A stretch of 64,000 nucleotides of DNA from Edaphobacter sp. 4G125 (GTDB taxonomy: Bacteria > Acidobacteriota > Terriglobia > Terriglobales > Acidobacteriaceae), in contig NZ_CP060393.1 in NCBI RefSeq assembly GCF_014274685.1, positions 2,725,501 through 2,789,500 on the forward strand. The letters run 5' to 3'. The translations under genes were made by a program, and so were the position numbers. The notes below the pieces were generated by a model. It did not search any database, was not told the DNA's origin, and saw only the letters and a list, made by a program, of their open reading frames with translations. Below, piece after piece: positions 9,154 through 17,786 of the stretch (its first letter is position 1; the number at the start of each line of letters is the position of its first letter).

Positions 9154-9480
9154 TCAAGCCTTTAGAAAATATTCATCGATTACAGCTGCCGTCTTCTTCT
9201 GTCCATCCTGCATGCAATTTCGAACCACTCGGCCGACACAATGAATCGTCACATCTTTGGACGCCCCCATCACAGCCGCAGGCATCGCAATCGTAAACTC
9301 AATTCTGCTGCTAACCTCAAGCGTCTCGTCGCATACGAAAAGCAGGCCGTTGGCTGAGATATTTTCCGTAACGGCATGCAATTCCCCTTCGGATGTCTGA
9401 ATTCGCAAGGGGAGTCTCATGGGAAACCGTACAGCAGCGCGAACAGCATGCTCTTCTTTCACCTTGGTCCAGGAGCCCAT
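9154..9480 (-). CDS. PilZ domain protein, probable c-di-GMP sensor
   Basis: A single-domain PilZ protein of 108 residues from the ATG at 9480, which has GGGAGG six bases upstream; the open frame extends to 9531. The c-di-GMP contacts are both present: RAAVR (RxxxR) and NISANG ([D/N]xSxxG) about thirty residues later. The small beta barrel follows. PilZ proteins change conformation on binding cyclic di-GMP and control motility, polysaccharide or transcription partners. The gene is three bases upstream of the pseudo-receiver LuxR gene, so the two products plausibly work together. It has no membrane segment or signal peptide. Confidence 0.9.
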   Translation of the reverse strand: MGSWTKVKEEHAVRAAVRFPMRLPLRIQTSEGELHAVTENISANGLLFVCDETLEVSSRIEFTIAMPAAVMGASKDVTIHCVGRVVRNCMQDGQKKTAAVIDEYFLKA

Positions 9481-9731
9481 GAATCCTCCCTTCTTTGAAA
9501 ACTGATGTAACAAATTAGATACCCGATACACAAAAGTCTACAGCACAAAGTAACCTACGCAGATTTTTTTCACGCTCATCTTCCTGCCTGATTCGTTCGG
9601 ACCAAAGCCTTTGGATTGCGAAAATCCTGGAATTCCGTCATACTTAGTTGTTGGGTTCTGTTGTTCTTCCTTACAGATGGGAGGCTCCGTCCTTCTGTGC
9701 ACCCAAATAAACTGATTGAGAGGCTTTTCTT

Positions 9732-9986
9732 GTGTTAATGATCCGTCTGGCGCGCGTAGGAGCGCGGAAGCAGCCCCAATACCGCATCGTTGTGATTGAA
9801 AAAGACCGCGCCCGGAATGGTCGCTCGCTGGAAGTGGTTGGAACTTACAATCCCCGTACCAATCCAGCCAGCGTTGCGCTCAAGCGCGATCGCATTGATT
9901 ACTGGACCAGCAAGGGCGCTCAGCTTTCCGATCGCGTTCAGAAGCTTGTGTCCAATGCGCCTACCGCATCCGTCTCGGCAGCCTAG
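9732..9986 (+). CDS. rpsP: 30S ribosomal protein S16
   Basis: An 84-residue S16, a 30S assembly protein bound to 16S rRNA. The start MLMIRLARVG matches the usual MxxIRLxRxG opening, followed by YRIVVIEKDRARNGR and VGTYNP. The GTG at 9732 is chosen over the ATG at 9738 because GAGAGG lies eight bases before it and the residue pattern fits better. It begins the conserved rpsP-khpA-rimM-trmD-rplS gene string. Confidence 0.96.
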   Translation: MLMIRLARVGARKQPQYRIVVIEKDRARNGRSLEVVGTYNPRTNPASVALKRDRIDYWTSKGAQLSDRVQKLVSNAPTASVSAA

Positions 9987-10104
9987 TTACCCGGCAAATC
10001 TTTCGTAACCATTCATCTGGTACCCAAAGATTTGCTGATGCCGAAGGTTCCCCGCGTCTCAACCAGCGAACTCCTAACGTAGACTTCAGATATTGGAATC
10101 GATA

Positions 10105-10141
10105 CCCTGGGATACCCAAAATCTATTTAGGTATCCCGGGG
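10105..10141 (+). promoter_or_regulatory. Stable RNA hairpin between rpsP and khpA
   Basis: Inverted repeat with arms 10105-10116 and 10130-10141 (12 pairs including one G-U, loop of 13) in the 264-base gap between rpsP and khpA. It has no following T run, so it is not a clear terminator. It could be an mRNA processing or stability element, or an attenuator separating ribosomal protein expression from the factors downstream. Confidence 0.45.
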
Positions 10142-10250
10142 CCTATCGTCTAATCGTGGCTACGCTCGTGAAGCACATTCCTGAGATCTCGCAATCGACG
10201 AGGCAGAACGGTAGAGCAACAGCCCGCATTGTGACCCCAGGAGGTGTGTG

Positions 10251-10550
10251 ATGACCCAGTCCACTCAAAGGACAGGTGAAGCAAATAGCGCGAATGCGAA
10301 CATCGTTGGCCTTGTTATAGAGATTGCCCGTGCCCTGGTTGATTCTCCCGAGGCTGTATCTATAGAAACCGTTGAAGAAGAGGATGCTACCGTCATCCGT
10401 TTGCGGGTCGCTCCCGGAGATATCGGGAAGATCATAGGAAAACAAGGGCGAACGGCCCGCTCTTTGCGCACCATTCTGACCGCCGCCAGTATGAAGGTGA
10501 AACATCGCTTTGCTCTCGATATCATTGAAGACAGCGCACCTCAGGTCTGA
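10251..10550 (+). CDS. khpA: KH domain RNA-binding protein KhpA
   Basis: A 99-residue protein with one KH domain; the core GKIIGKQGRTARSLRTIL carries the GxxG loop (GKQG) that grips RNA. KhpA (YlqC) works with KhpB in RNA binding and cell-envelope control in Firmicutes and is widely found between rpsP and rimM, exactly as here. The ATG at 10251 has AGGAGG six bases upstream; the GTG three bases earlier is too close. An N-terminal extension of about 17 polar residues precedes the domain. It is 32 bases from rimM. Confidence 0.95.
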   Translation: MTQSTQRTGEANSANANIVGLVIEIARALVDSPEAVSIETVEEEDATVIRLRVAPGDIGKIIGKQGRTARSLRTILTAASMKVKHRFALDIIEDSAPQV

Positions 10551-10582
10551 TCGCCTCTTCGCGTCGCGGGTTCAGAAATTCT

Positions 10583-11188
10583 ATGACTGACGACCTCTCC
10601 GTTTCATCCTCTCCAACCTCTTGGATCGTCTTAGCTCATCTTCTTCGTCCTCAAGGGCGTAAGGGAGAAGTACTGGCTGATCTCGAAACAGACTTTCCTG
10701 ACCGCCTTGTGGGAAGGAAAGACCTCTTCCTTGCCTCTCCGGGATTCACAGGAGATCGATCGGAAGCGAAACCCGTCGAGGTGATCGCTTCGTGGCTTCC
10801 TGTCGGCAAGAACAAGGGCCGGGTCGTACTTCACTTGGCTGGGATCGACAGCATCTCTTCAGCGGAAGTTCTCTCGGGTCTTGATCTCATCGTTTCCGAA
10901 GATCAACGGACCCCGCTCGATCAGGAGTCGGTATATATCAGCGACTTGATTGGATGTGCGCTTTATGACGAGGACACCCGTATCGGGGATATTACCGATG
11001 TCCAATTTTCGACTGCAGCGGATGGAACGCTGTTGCCCGATGCCCCAGCGCTTCTCATTGTGCGATCGGCGGATGATCCAGCAGAGATCCTCATCCCCTT
11101 TGTAAAAGCCTTCGTCAAGGACTTTAATCCAGAAAGAAGACGACTGACCATGAGCCTGCCCCTAGGACTCGTGGATGTTAACCGTTAG
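10583..11188 (+). CDS. rimM: Ribosome maturation factor RimM
   Basis: A 201-residue RimM, which binds S19 and helps mature the 30S head. The N-terminal domain opens with WIVLAHLLRPQGRKGEV, and the C-terminal PRC-barrel starts near DLIGCALYDEDTRIGDITDV. Length is slightly above the usual 170-180 owing to extra residues at the N-terminus. It lies in the expected order after khpA. Its stop overlaps the stop region of the opposite-strand beta-barrel gene by four bases, so the string is interrupted before trmD. Confidence 0.95.
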   Translation: MTDDLSVSSSPTSWIVLAHLLRPQGRKGEVLADLETDFPDRLVGRKDLFLASPGFTGDRSEAKPVEVIASWLPVGKNKGRVVLHLAGIDSISSAEVLSGLDLIVSEDQRTPLDQESVYISDLIGCALYDEDTRIGDITDVQFSTAADGTLLPDAPALLIVRSADDPAEILIPFVKAFVKDFNPERRRLTMSLPLGLVDVNR

Positions 11189-12162
11189 AAGCGATAGCCA
11201 AATCCAATCGAAACGACGGGATAGACCGGGATATTGGACAGAGTATCGTTGATATTTCTGATCTCGTCCTTCAGGCTTTGCTGGGCCTCGGCGTTCTGAG
11301 CAAAGTTGAAGCAGCCATCCTGCTGGCAGGCTGTGCCGACAAGCGTTACATCGATCTTGGGTGCCCCTGTATAGGCCACTCCAAATTCAACCGGAACCGA
11401 AATATGCCGATGGTTTCCCGGAAGAATATTGCGAAAACCGACCGTCAACATGGGCGATACGTTTCGCGGGAAGATCAAGTGCGCATCGCCGTGAACCGGG
11501 TCGCTGGTGCTGTTAGTAAAACTCTCATCTCCCAGTTCAAAGTGCGCTCCCGGAGGGACGTGAGAGAGGGCGGTCATCTTGTTGTAGGAAAAAAGAATGC
11601 CGAGACTGATATAAAAGTTTCTGTGCCTCGGGAACCAATCGAGCCGCAGATTGCCGGATTGCAAGCGAATGTCCGAGTCATAGTGCAGACCGTCCACGTC
11701 AAATTCATATCCGAGTGCCAGAAAGTTTCCGCCTCCACGAAGATCGAATCTTCGACTAATAGGGGTCGAGACATCAAAACCTGCTCCCAAACTATTCGCC
11801 ATAAAGTCAACGCGCCAGCTCGAAAACGGCCCTACTTCCCTTGTCGGGGCTGCTCCCTCAGTACTGGAGTTCTTTTCAAACGAAGCATCTTTTGTATCTT
11901 TATCGGTCGCAAAGCCTAAACCTACATCGACGGAATTACTTTCGACAGGTTGTTTGAGCAGCTCATTTCGAACTGGAATCTTCTGAGCAGACGCACCGAT
12001 TGCAAGATACGGTAAAAATAAGAACAAAGAGATGCCGAGAAGCCTCGCCTTGAGAACAAGGCTTATTTCGCCAAGCAGTCTCCCAACAAATCTGCCCTCT
12101 ATTGCATTTTGAACCGAAGCATGAATCACTTGTACAAGGTTTTCAGGTACGAACCACTTCAT
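11185..12162 (-). CDS. Putative outer-membrane beta-barrel protein
   Basis: About 325 residues, not a family I can name. A hydrophobic stretch near residues 43-60 ([21 protein letters not shown]) ends in a likely signal cleavage site before QKIPV, and it is preceded by an unusually long N-terminus. The remainder alternates polar and apolar residues in beta-strand style with many aromatic and Gly residues, and the chain ends in GFGYRF. That terminal Phe is the usual signature of outer-membrane barrels. The frame is open to a TTG at 12168; the ATG at 12162 is used here. It lies on the minus strand between rimM and trmD. Its start is five bases from that of trmD, so each gene's promoter must lie inside the other's coding region or farther away. 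The true start may be nearer the signal peptide. Confidence 0.7.
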   Translation of the reverse strand: MKWFVPENLVQVIHASVQNAIEGRFVGRLLGEISLVLKARLLGISLFLFLPYLAIGASAQKIPVRNELLKQPVESNSVDVGLGFATDKDTKDASFEKNSSTEGAAPTREVGPFSSWRVDFMANSLGAGFDVSTPISRRFDLRGGGNFLALGYEFDVDGLHYDSDIRLQSGNLRLDWFPRHRNFYISLGILFSYNKMTALSHVPPGAHFELGDESFTNSTSDPVHGDAHLIFPRNVSPMLTVGFRNILPGNHRHISVPVEFGVAYTGAPKIDVTLVGTACQQDGCFNFAQNAEAQQSLKDEIRNINDTLSNIPVYPVVSIGFGYRF

Positions 12163-12167
12163 TTCCA

Positions 12168-13001
12168 ATGCGTTTTGACCTCATTACAATCTTTCCGGAT
12201 TTTTTTTCGAGCATCTTGCAGTACGGGATCCTGAACCGGGCCCACAGCAAGGGGCTGGTCGATATCGCTACGCATGATTTGCGATCGTTCACCCATGACC
12301 GGCATCGCACAGTCGACGACAGGCCCTTCGGGGGTGGAGAGGGTATGGTCCTCAAGCTGGAACCAATCTACGATGCGGTTTCCTCGTTGAACATCACACC
12401 AAAGCGTCAACGCGATCCCCAGAAAGAGACCGTCATTCTGCTCTCAGCACAGGGACATCCTTTTACCCAGGCCGTCGCACAGAAACTTGCTACCGTCGAA
12501 CGGGTCGTACTGATCTGCGGACGATACGAGGGCGTGGATGAACGCGTTAATGCACTCCTCTGCGACCAAGAGCTCTCCATTGGAGACTACGTGCTCTCCG
12601 GAGGAGAGCTAGGGGCAGCAGTCATCATCGATGCCGTCGTCCGCCTGCTTCCTGGTGCACTTGGACATCCGGATTCTTCGCGCTTTGAGAGTTTCGGAGC
12701 ACATGACTCCGATGTGCCGCTTTCGAGCGAAGGGCCTCCACGAACGACCCACGGAGCGGGAGGAATTCTGGACTATCCGCACTACACTCGCCCAGCCGAG
12801 TTTCAGGGTTTGAGTGTCCCCGAGGTTTTGCAGGGAGGAAACCATGATGCGATCCGCCTATGGCGCCGTAAAATGGCTTTACGGAAAACATTAGAAAACC
12901 GCCCTGATCTATTGGAAAAGACTAGCCTTACTGATCAAGATCTTCGTTTATTGGAAAAGCTCGAGTTTGAACGGAACTCCAATCCGGACGATCAGGAATG
13001 A
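12168..13001 (+). CDS. trmD: tRNA (guanine-37-N1)-methyltransferase
   Basis: A 277-residue TrmD that methylates G37 next to the anticodon using S-adenosylmethionine and so prevents frameshifting. The SPOUT knot sequences are clear: [28 protein letters not shown] and [24 protein letters not shown] follows in the C-terminal part. The ATG at 12168 begins [13 protein letters not shown], the standard opening. No good ribosome site precedes it, and the upstream base pairs are coding sequence of the opposite-strand barrel gene. It is somewhat longer than the Escherichia coli protein at its C-terminus. Confidence 0.96.
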   Translation: MRFDLITIFPDFFSSILQYGILNRAHSKGLVDIATHDLRSFTHDRHRTVDDRPFGGGEGMVLKLEPIYDAVSSLNITPKRQRDPQKETVILLSAQGHPFTQAVAQKLATVERVVLICGRYEGVDERVNALLCDQELSIGDYVLSGGELGAAVIIDAVVRLLPGALGHPDSSRFESFGAHDSDVPLSSEGPPRTTHGAGGILDYPHYTRPAEFQGLSVPEVLQGGNHDAIRLWRRKMALRKTLENRPDLLEKTSLTDQDLRLLEKLEFERNSNPDDQE

Positions 13002-13099
13002 ATCAACTCCGGTTCCCCTGCCGGGAATGATGGTTTTGTCCCCATAATTGATTGAAATCATGTACACTAAGGACTCGAGTTCAAATCAGGAAACCCGTT

Positions 13100-13459
13100 A
13101 TGTCAATTCATCCCGTTATGCAGAAACTGGCCGCGAAGCTTGAGCGGACTGACCTTCCCGATTTCGCTCCCGGAGACACCGTCCGCGTTCAGGTCAAGAT
13201 CCGCGAGGGTGAAAAGGAGCGTCTTCAGGCCTTTGAAGGAATGGTCATTGCCTGCCGCAAGGGGCCACAGGGGACCTTCACAGTTCGCAAGATGAGCTTC
13301 GGTCAAGGCGTCGAGCGCATCTTCCCCTATAACTCCAAGGTTGTCGATAAGGTTGAAAAGGTTCGTTCGTACGAAGTTCGCCGTTCGAAGCTCTTCTATC
13401 TCCGTGGGCTTCGCGGTAAGGCCGCGCGTCTGCGCGAGGTCGAGCGCGCCGCCAGCTAA
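13100..13459 (+). CDS. rplS: 50S ribosomal protein L19
   Basis: A 119-residue L19 located at the 30S-50S interface. Characteristic segments are [31 protein letters not shown] and [20 protein letters not shown]. The ATG at 13100 has CAGG upstream; the longer open frame from 13052 is not part of the protein. It follows trmD as usual and ends just before a clear hairpin. Confidence 0.96.
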   Translation: MSIHPVMQKLAAKLERTDLPDFAPGDTVRVQVKIREGEKERLQAFEGMVIACRKGPQGTFTVRKMSFGQGVERIFPYNSKVVDKVEKVRSYEVRRSKLFYLRGLRGKAARLREVERAAS

Positions 13460-13482
13460 ATCTCCCCCCTTCTTTTCCACAG

Positions 13483-13515
13483 AAACCACGGCGAAATCTG
13501 CCGTGGTTTTCCTTT
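13483..13515 (+). terminator. Hairpin terminator after rplS
   Basis: A perfect 10-bp stem (13483-13492 with 13500-13509, loop of seven) lies 23 bases after the rplS stop and is followed by a short T stretch (TTTTCCTTT). It probably ends the rpsP-rplS transcript or reduces read-through into rnhB, whose start is about 30 bases further on. Confidence 0.75.
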
Positions 13516-13547
13516 GTACCTTAGGTTGTAAACTTTGCCATAAGGGC

Positions 13548-14315
13548 ATGGCTTCTTCGACTCCTTTACGCATCAAGCGCACGGTTACAGCTGCAACAGC
13601 CAAACAACAGATGCTTCGGCAGCTTGTGTGCAGTGACGCTCCAGAACAGGCCCTTCGCTATCGCGGCTTCCACACCATTGCAGGAGTGGATGAAGTTGGC
13701 CGAGGCGCCTTGTTTGGCCCCGTCGTCGCGGCGGCAGTCATTCTTCCTGAGAAGATGCGCGGACTTGCCTCCTCCGGGCTGAAAGACTCGAAGCAACTTC
13801 TGCTTAAAGACCGCGAACGACTGGATCGCAGGATTCGCAAGGTTGCGCTCGCAGTGAGTATTGCCGAGATCGACGCCGAGACGATCGATCGTGTGAACAT
13901 TTATCAGGCGACGCGTATGGCGATGCTGGCTGCGGTTCAAGGTCTCTCGATCCTTCCTGACCACCTGCTGATCGATGCGATGCGGATCGATCATCCCTGC
14001 GCTCAGACCAGGTTGATCTACGGCGATTCGTTGAGTCTTTCGATTGCGGCAGCTTCAGTAATCGCGAAGGTCTATCGCGATGCACGAATGAGAGAGCTTG
14101 ACGAGGTTCATCCAGGATATGGACTCGCCTCTCATAAGGGCTATGGAACGCCTGCGCACCGAAAGGCTCTTGTGGAGCTTGGGCCATCGGCGCTGCATCG
14201 GCGAACGTTCGCTCCGGTCAAAGCGGTCGATCCGAACGCAGCAATTGAGGATCTGGTTTCAGGAGACCTGTTCGATCTCGATTTCAACGAGGAGGCGAAT
14301 TGGGTCAGCGATTAA
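13548..14315 (+). CDS. rnhB: Ribonuclease HII
   Basis: A 255-residue RNase HII that removes RNA, including single misincorporated ribonucleotides, from DNA hybrids. The active-site opening IAGVDEVGRGALFGPVVAAA contains the DEVGRG motif, and later acidic residues lie in LLIDAM and in KVYRDARM. The ATG at 13548 has an AAGGG two bases before it. The N-terminal 40 residues before the catalytic core are longer than usual and lysine/arginine rich. The last 16 bases overlap the next gene. Confidence 0.95.
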   Translation: MASSTPLRIKRTVTAATAKQQMLRQLVCSDAPEQALRYRGFHTIAGVDEVGRGALFGPVVAAAVILPEKMRGLASSGLKDSKQLLLKDRERLDRRIRKVALAVSIAEIDAETIDRVNIYQATRMAMLAAVQGLSILPDHLLIDAMRIDHPCAQTRLIYGDSLSLSIAAASVIAKVYRDARMRELDEVHPGYGLASHKGYGTPAHRKALVELGPSALHRRTFAPVKAVDPNAAIEDLVSGDLFDLDFNEEANWVSD

Positions 14316-15046
14316 TGTGTGTGGTCGCCCATCCGGATGATGAGTGCTTTGCATTTGGCGGAGCTCTGGCGTTAGCTGCAGACCGCGGCATTGAGACGTA
14401 TGTGATCTGCATGACCGATGGCCAGGCAGGAACCCATCGCGGTTCTGCAGCCTCTGCAGAGGAGCTGGGCAGAACTCGTCGTGAAGAATTTGCCGCGTCG
14501 TGCAAGGTGCTCGGCGTGAGCCGGCACGAGTCCCTGGAATATCATGATGCGCAGCTGATCACAGTTCCCTTTTCTGAGGCAGCGGAGCAACTGGTACGAC
14601 GGATGCGTCAGTTTCGTCCGGATGTGGTGATCACCTTTGGTGGCGATGGCGGAATGAATACGCATACTGACCATATGATGGTTTCGTTCTGGACAACGGC
14701 GGCATTCCATTGGTCAGGGCAGGCGAAGCGCTTTCCTGAGAGCGGTGCGGTCTACCAACCTGGACGACTGTTCCACGTGACCACAAATACCTTTTTGCCA
14801 GAGCGGCATCCTCCGCTGCCGATTCCCTGGACGACGGTTCTGGATATCGAATCTGTACGGGAACGAAAGAACGAAGCATTTCGTCAGCATCGCTCACAGG
14901 GGCCACTCATGGAGCAGACAAGGGAATTCTTTGCCCAGTACGGCGGACAGGAGTTCTATACGCTGGTGGCTTCTTCAGAAGCAATCCCTGCCCGGCAGAC
15001 GAGCAGCTTATTCCAGGACTTACCCACCCCACCAAAAACAAGGTAA
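14300..15046 (+). CDS. PIG-L/LmbE family zinc deacetylase
   Basis: A 248-residue PIG-L deacetylase. The first zinc motif is AHPDDE near residue 10, and the later HTDH (NTHTDHMM) provides another ligand. Members remove acetyl groups from N-acetylglucosamine conjugates, for example in bacillithiol or mycothiol synthesis (BshB/MshB) or glycan editing. The TTG at 14300 is preferred because GGAGG is four bases upstream and it retains the first strand (GQRLMCVVAHPDDE). An ATG at 14315 would truncate that strand. The gene starts inside rnhB, so translational coupling is likely. The specific substrate is undetermined. Confidence 0.88.
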   Translation: MGQRLMCVVAHPDDECFAFGGALALAADRGIETYVICMTDGQAGTHRGSAASAEELGRTRREEFAASCKVLGVSRHESLEYHDAQLITVPFSEAAEQLVRRMRQFRPDVVITFGGDGGMNTHTDHMMVSFWTTAAFHWSGQAKRFPESGAVYQPGRLFHVTTNTFLPERHPPLPIPWTTVLDIESVRERKNEAFRQHRSQGPLMEQTREFFAQYGGQEFYTLVASSEAIPARQTSSLFQDLPTPPKTR

Positions 15047-15254
15047 AGTATTCATAAGAAGAATCTTAAGTCTGGACCAGCAAGATCGAATTCTTTATAA
15101 AGAAGCGCGATCACAAACTCCACGGCTTTCGTGCTTTGCCTATGTCTCTATTGTAGTGAAATGGAAACCCCTAATCTGCACTTCATATATGCTTTCGTTT
15201 GTGTAATTTAGCTCAAATTGCAGCTTGACAAATCTGAAGGCGTACACTGCGGGA

Positions 15255-15851
15255 ATGGATCCATTCATGGTGGGCGACGGAACCGATCCGATTGCCACTT
15301 TTGAACACTGGTTTTTAGAAGCCACCAAAACCGAACCAAATGACCCGAACGCAGCGGCGCTGGCGACCGCTACGACGGATGGCCTGCCAAGCGTCCGAAT
15401 GGTGCTGGTAAAGAAGGTCGATGAGCGGGGCTTCTGTTTCTACACCAATGCAAACAGCCGTAAAGGACAGGAACTGGCAGCCAATCCAAGAGCTGCACTG
15501 TGCTTTCACTGGAAGAGCCTGGGAAGACAGGTCAGGGTGGAAGGGCCAGTTGTGGAGCTTCCGGCAGCAGACGCAGATGATTACTTTCATAGCCGGGCGC
15601 GGGAGAGCCAGCTCGGATCGGCCGTATCACATCAGAGCCAGCCTCTGGTAAGCCGGGAGGAGCTGGAACGATTGGTCGCGGAGTTTGCCGATCTGCATCC
15701 AGGCGAGGTTCCCCGACCAGAATGGTGGAAGGGATATGCGATTCAACCGCAGCGAATCGAGCTATGGGTGAGCGGGCCGTCTCGGTTGCACGACCGGTTT
15801 GTGTTTCTGCGGGAAGCTAATGGATGGATGAAGAGAAGGCTGTTTCCGTGA
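15255..15851 (+). CDS. pdxH: Pyridoxamine 5'-phosphate oxidase
   Basis: A 198-residue FMN-dependent oxidase that makes pyridoxal 5'-phosphate from pyridoxine or pyridoxamine phosphate. Family blocks are complete: MVLVKKVDERGFCFYTN, SRKGQELAANP, and LCFHWKSLGRQVRVEG. SRLHDRFVF and a C-terminal RRLFP follow, the usual end of the protein. The ATG at 15255 is preceded by GGGA; the TTG-initiated frame at 15225 adds ten residues that the family lacks. It stands alone between intergenic gaps of about 200 and 45 bases. Confidence 0.95.
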   Translation: MDPFMVGDGTDPIATFEHWFLEATKTEPNDPNAAALATATTDGLPSVRMVLVKKVDERGFCFYTNANSRKGQELAANPRAALCFHWKSLGRQVRVEGPVVELPAADADDYFHSRARESQLGSAVSHQSQPLVSREELERLVAEFADLHPGEVPRPEWWKGYAIQPQRIELWVSGPSRLHDRFVFLREANGWMKRRLFP

Positions 15852-15896
15852 TCAGAAAATTTCCAATCGAACCTTGATCGGCGGTACGCTTGCGGA

Positions 15897-16448
15897 ATGC
15901 GTCCCCTTCGGTATTCCATCAATGTCACACTAGACGGATGCTGCGATCATCGAGCCATGATTCCGGATGAAGACCTGCATCGTCACGCGGTTGAGAACCT
16001 CAACCAAGCCGATGCTCTCCTCTTTGGCCGAGTGACTTACGAAATGATGGAGGCAGCGTGGCGGCGGCAGCCATCTCAGTCGGCAGCGAGACCTGATTGG
16101 ATGGAACCCTTCGCCCGGACAATCGATGCGGCAAAGAAGTATGTTGTATCGAGCACTCTGGACCGGGTCGATTGGAACGCAGAGCTTGTTCGCGGAGATT
16201 TGGAGAAGACCGTTCAGCAACTCAAGCGGGAGTCGGGTAAGGGACTGTTCGTAGGAGGCGTAAAGCTCCCGCAGGCGTTGGCGGAGCTGGGATTGATCGA
16301 CGAGTACGAGTTTGTGGTGCATCCCAGGCTAGCCGGCCACGGGCCGACATTGTTCACGGGGTTATCGAAGCATGTCGACTTGAGGCTGGTGAGCCGGCTG
16401 GAGTTCGGCTCGGGGGCGGTAGCGATGCGGTATGAGCCGAAAAGATAG
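15897..16448 (+). CDS. Dihydrofolate reductase family protein (RibD C-terminal type)
   Basis: A 183-residue NADPH-binding protein of the RibD C-terminal/DHFR-like fold. It begins LRYSINVTLDGCCDHRAM, contains DALLFGRVTYEMMEAAW, and has the cofactor glycine turn GKGLFVGGVKLPQAL. VHPRLAGHGPTLF follows near the end. These stand-alone proteins are abundant in soil bacteria and their substrates are mostly unknown. It is not folate-metabolic DHFR itself. It starts 45 bases after pdxH on the same strand. Confidence 0.88.
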   Translation: MRPLRYSINVTLDGCCDHRAMIPDEDLHRHAVENLNQADALLFGRVTYEMMEAAWRRQPSQSAARPDWMEPFARTIDAAKKYVVSSTLDRVDWNAELVRGDLEKTVQQLKRESGKGLFVGGVKLPQALAELGLIDEYEFVVHPRLAGHGPTLFTGLSKHVDLRLVSRLEFGSGAVAMRYEPKR

Positions 16449-16526
16449 CAAGCCAACAAACCAGAAAAGGCCAGAGTTGATATAGTTCGGAGTGCAGCGA
16501 AATTGTGTTTGAAGAGGAGTCCGAAA

Positions 16527-17732
16527 ATGGGATCGGAGATGTTTGGCCGTAGAGAGTTTTTGCGAGCAGTAGGTTCGGCGGGATTGATGGCAGGAATTCC
16601 GGCAATTGCAGAGGCGAGCGCGATCGATCCGGCCCGTGTAGTGCATGAGATTGCCGAGCCAACGCAGGAAGCTGACGCCAAGCCGAAGTACTCCATTAAA
16701 TTCGCAGTGTGTGGGATGAGCCATGACCACATCTATGGGATGGTGGGCGCGATCCAGCGCGGCGGCGGCCAACTGGTAGCAGCTTATGGAGCCGAGCCCG
16801 ACAAACTATCGAACTTCAAGAAGAGATTCCCCGATGTGAAGATCGTCTCGTCGGAAGAGGCAATTCTGAACGATCCCTCGATCCAGCTAGTGTTGAGCTC
16901 AACGATTCCCAACGAGAGAGCGCCGCTGGGGATTCGGGTGATGAAACGCGGCAAGGATTATCTGAGCGATAAGCCAGGTGCGACGACACTCGAACAGATC
17001 GACCAGATTCGCAAAACGATTGCAGAGACGAAGAGAATTTACGGGATTCTTTACAGCGAGCGCTTCGAGGTGAAGGCGGCGGTAAAAGCGGGCGACCTGA
17101 TTAAGGCAGGAGCGATCGGAAGAGTCATTCAGACGATCAACATTGCTCCTCACCAGATCGTGCAGCATGGAGCAGACCCGTATGCGGGAGGCGCAGGAGG
17201 AAGACCGGAGTGGTTCTGGGACCCAGTCCGCTATGGCGGAATTTTGACGGACATTGGATCGCATCAAGTCGACCAGTTCCTGTTCTATACCGGGTGCACA
17301 CAAGCAGAGGTGGTAGCCTCGCAGGTCGCAAATGTAAACCATCCGCAAAAGCCCAAGTTCCAGGATTTTGGCGACATGATGCTGCGCGGCGACAAGGGAT
17401 TTGGCTATGTGCGACTGGATTGGTTTACTCCTGACGGTCTGGGAACGTGGGGAGACGGCCGGCTATTCATCCTGGGAACGGATGGATACATCGAGGTGCG
17501 GAAGTATATCGACGTGGCACGAAGCAAACAGGGCAACAATCTCTACATCGTAGACAAAAACCAGGCGAGGTATATTGACTGCAACAATGTAACGCTTCCC
17601 TTCGGGCCGCAGTTTGTCGCTGATATCGTGAACCGAACCCATATTGCCCAGGACCAGACGCAATGCCTGCTGGCAGCAGAGTTGGTCGTCAGAGCGCAAC
17701 TGAAAGCGCAACATGTAACGTTGAAGAGTTAA
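16527..17732 (+). CDS. Tat-exported Gfo/Idh/MocA family oxidoreductase
   Basis: A 401-residue NAD(P)-dependent dehydrogenase-like protein with a twin-arginine leader (FGRREFLRAVGSAGLMAG). The Rossmann half follows (KFAVCGMSHDHIYGMVGAIQ), then SDKPGATTLEQIDQI, which corresponds to the conserved EKP-like loop. GGILTDIGSHQVDQFLFYTG is the C-terminal substrate domain. Tat-exported MocA proteins are typical of Acidobacteriota and Planctomycetota and are thought to act on sugars or glycosides in the periplasm. The ATG at 16527 has GAGGAG about eight bases upstream. A strong hairpin closes the gene. Confidence 0.9.
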   Translation: MGSEMFGRREFLRAVGSAGLMAGIPAIAEASAIDPARVVHEIAEPTQEADAKPKYSIKFAVCGMSHDHIYGMVGAIQRGGGQLVAAYGAEPDKLSNFKKRFPDVKIVSSEEAILNDPSIQLVLSSTIPNERAPLGIRVMKRGKDYLSDKPGATTLEQIDQIRKTIAETKRIYGILYSERFEVKAAVKAGDLIKAGAIGRVIQTINIAPHQIVQHGADPYAGGAGGRPEWFWDPVRYGGILTDIGSHQVDQFLFYTGCTQAEVVASQVANVNHPQKPKFQDFGDMMLRGDKGFGYVRLDWFTPDGLGTWGDGRLFILGTDGYIEVRKYIDVARSKQGNNLYIVDKNQARYIDCNNVTLPFGPQFVADIVNRTHIAQDQTQCLLAAELVVRAQLKAQHVTLKS

Positions 17733-17752
17733 GCAGGCTTAGTAAAGAATCC

Positions 17753-17786
17753 AAATGCGCTATAGCGATGCTGCTATAGCGCATTT
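17753..17786. terminator. Bidirectional hairpin terminator between convergent genes
   Basis: A perfect 14-bp stem (17753-17766 with 17773-17786, loop GATGCT) is followed on the plus strand by TTGCTTTT and on the minus strand by TTGGATTCTTT. It lies between the MocA gene and the convergent iron-permease-like gene. The stop codon of the latter (17774-17776) is within the stem itself, so the element serves both genes. Confidence 0.85.

Noticed and set aside
11278..11919. 213-codon plus-strand frame between rimM and trmD
   Set aside because: It would fill the operon gap in the right direction, but it has no family resemblance. The minus-strand frame has a signal peptide and a barrel-like C-terminal Phe, so that strand is preferred.
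15225..15254. TTGACA as a -35 box just before pdxH
   Set aside because: No acceptable -10 box lies at 16-18 bases downstream, and the hexamer is only about 25 bases from the start codon.
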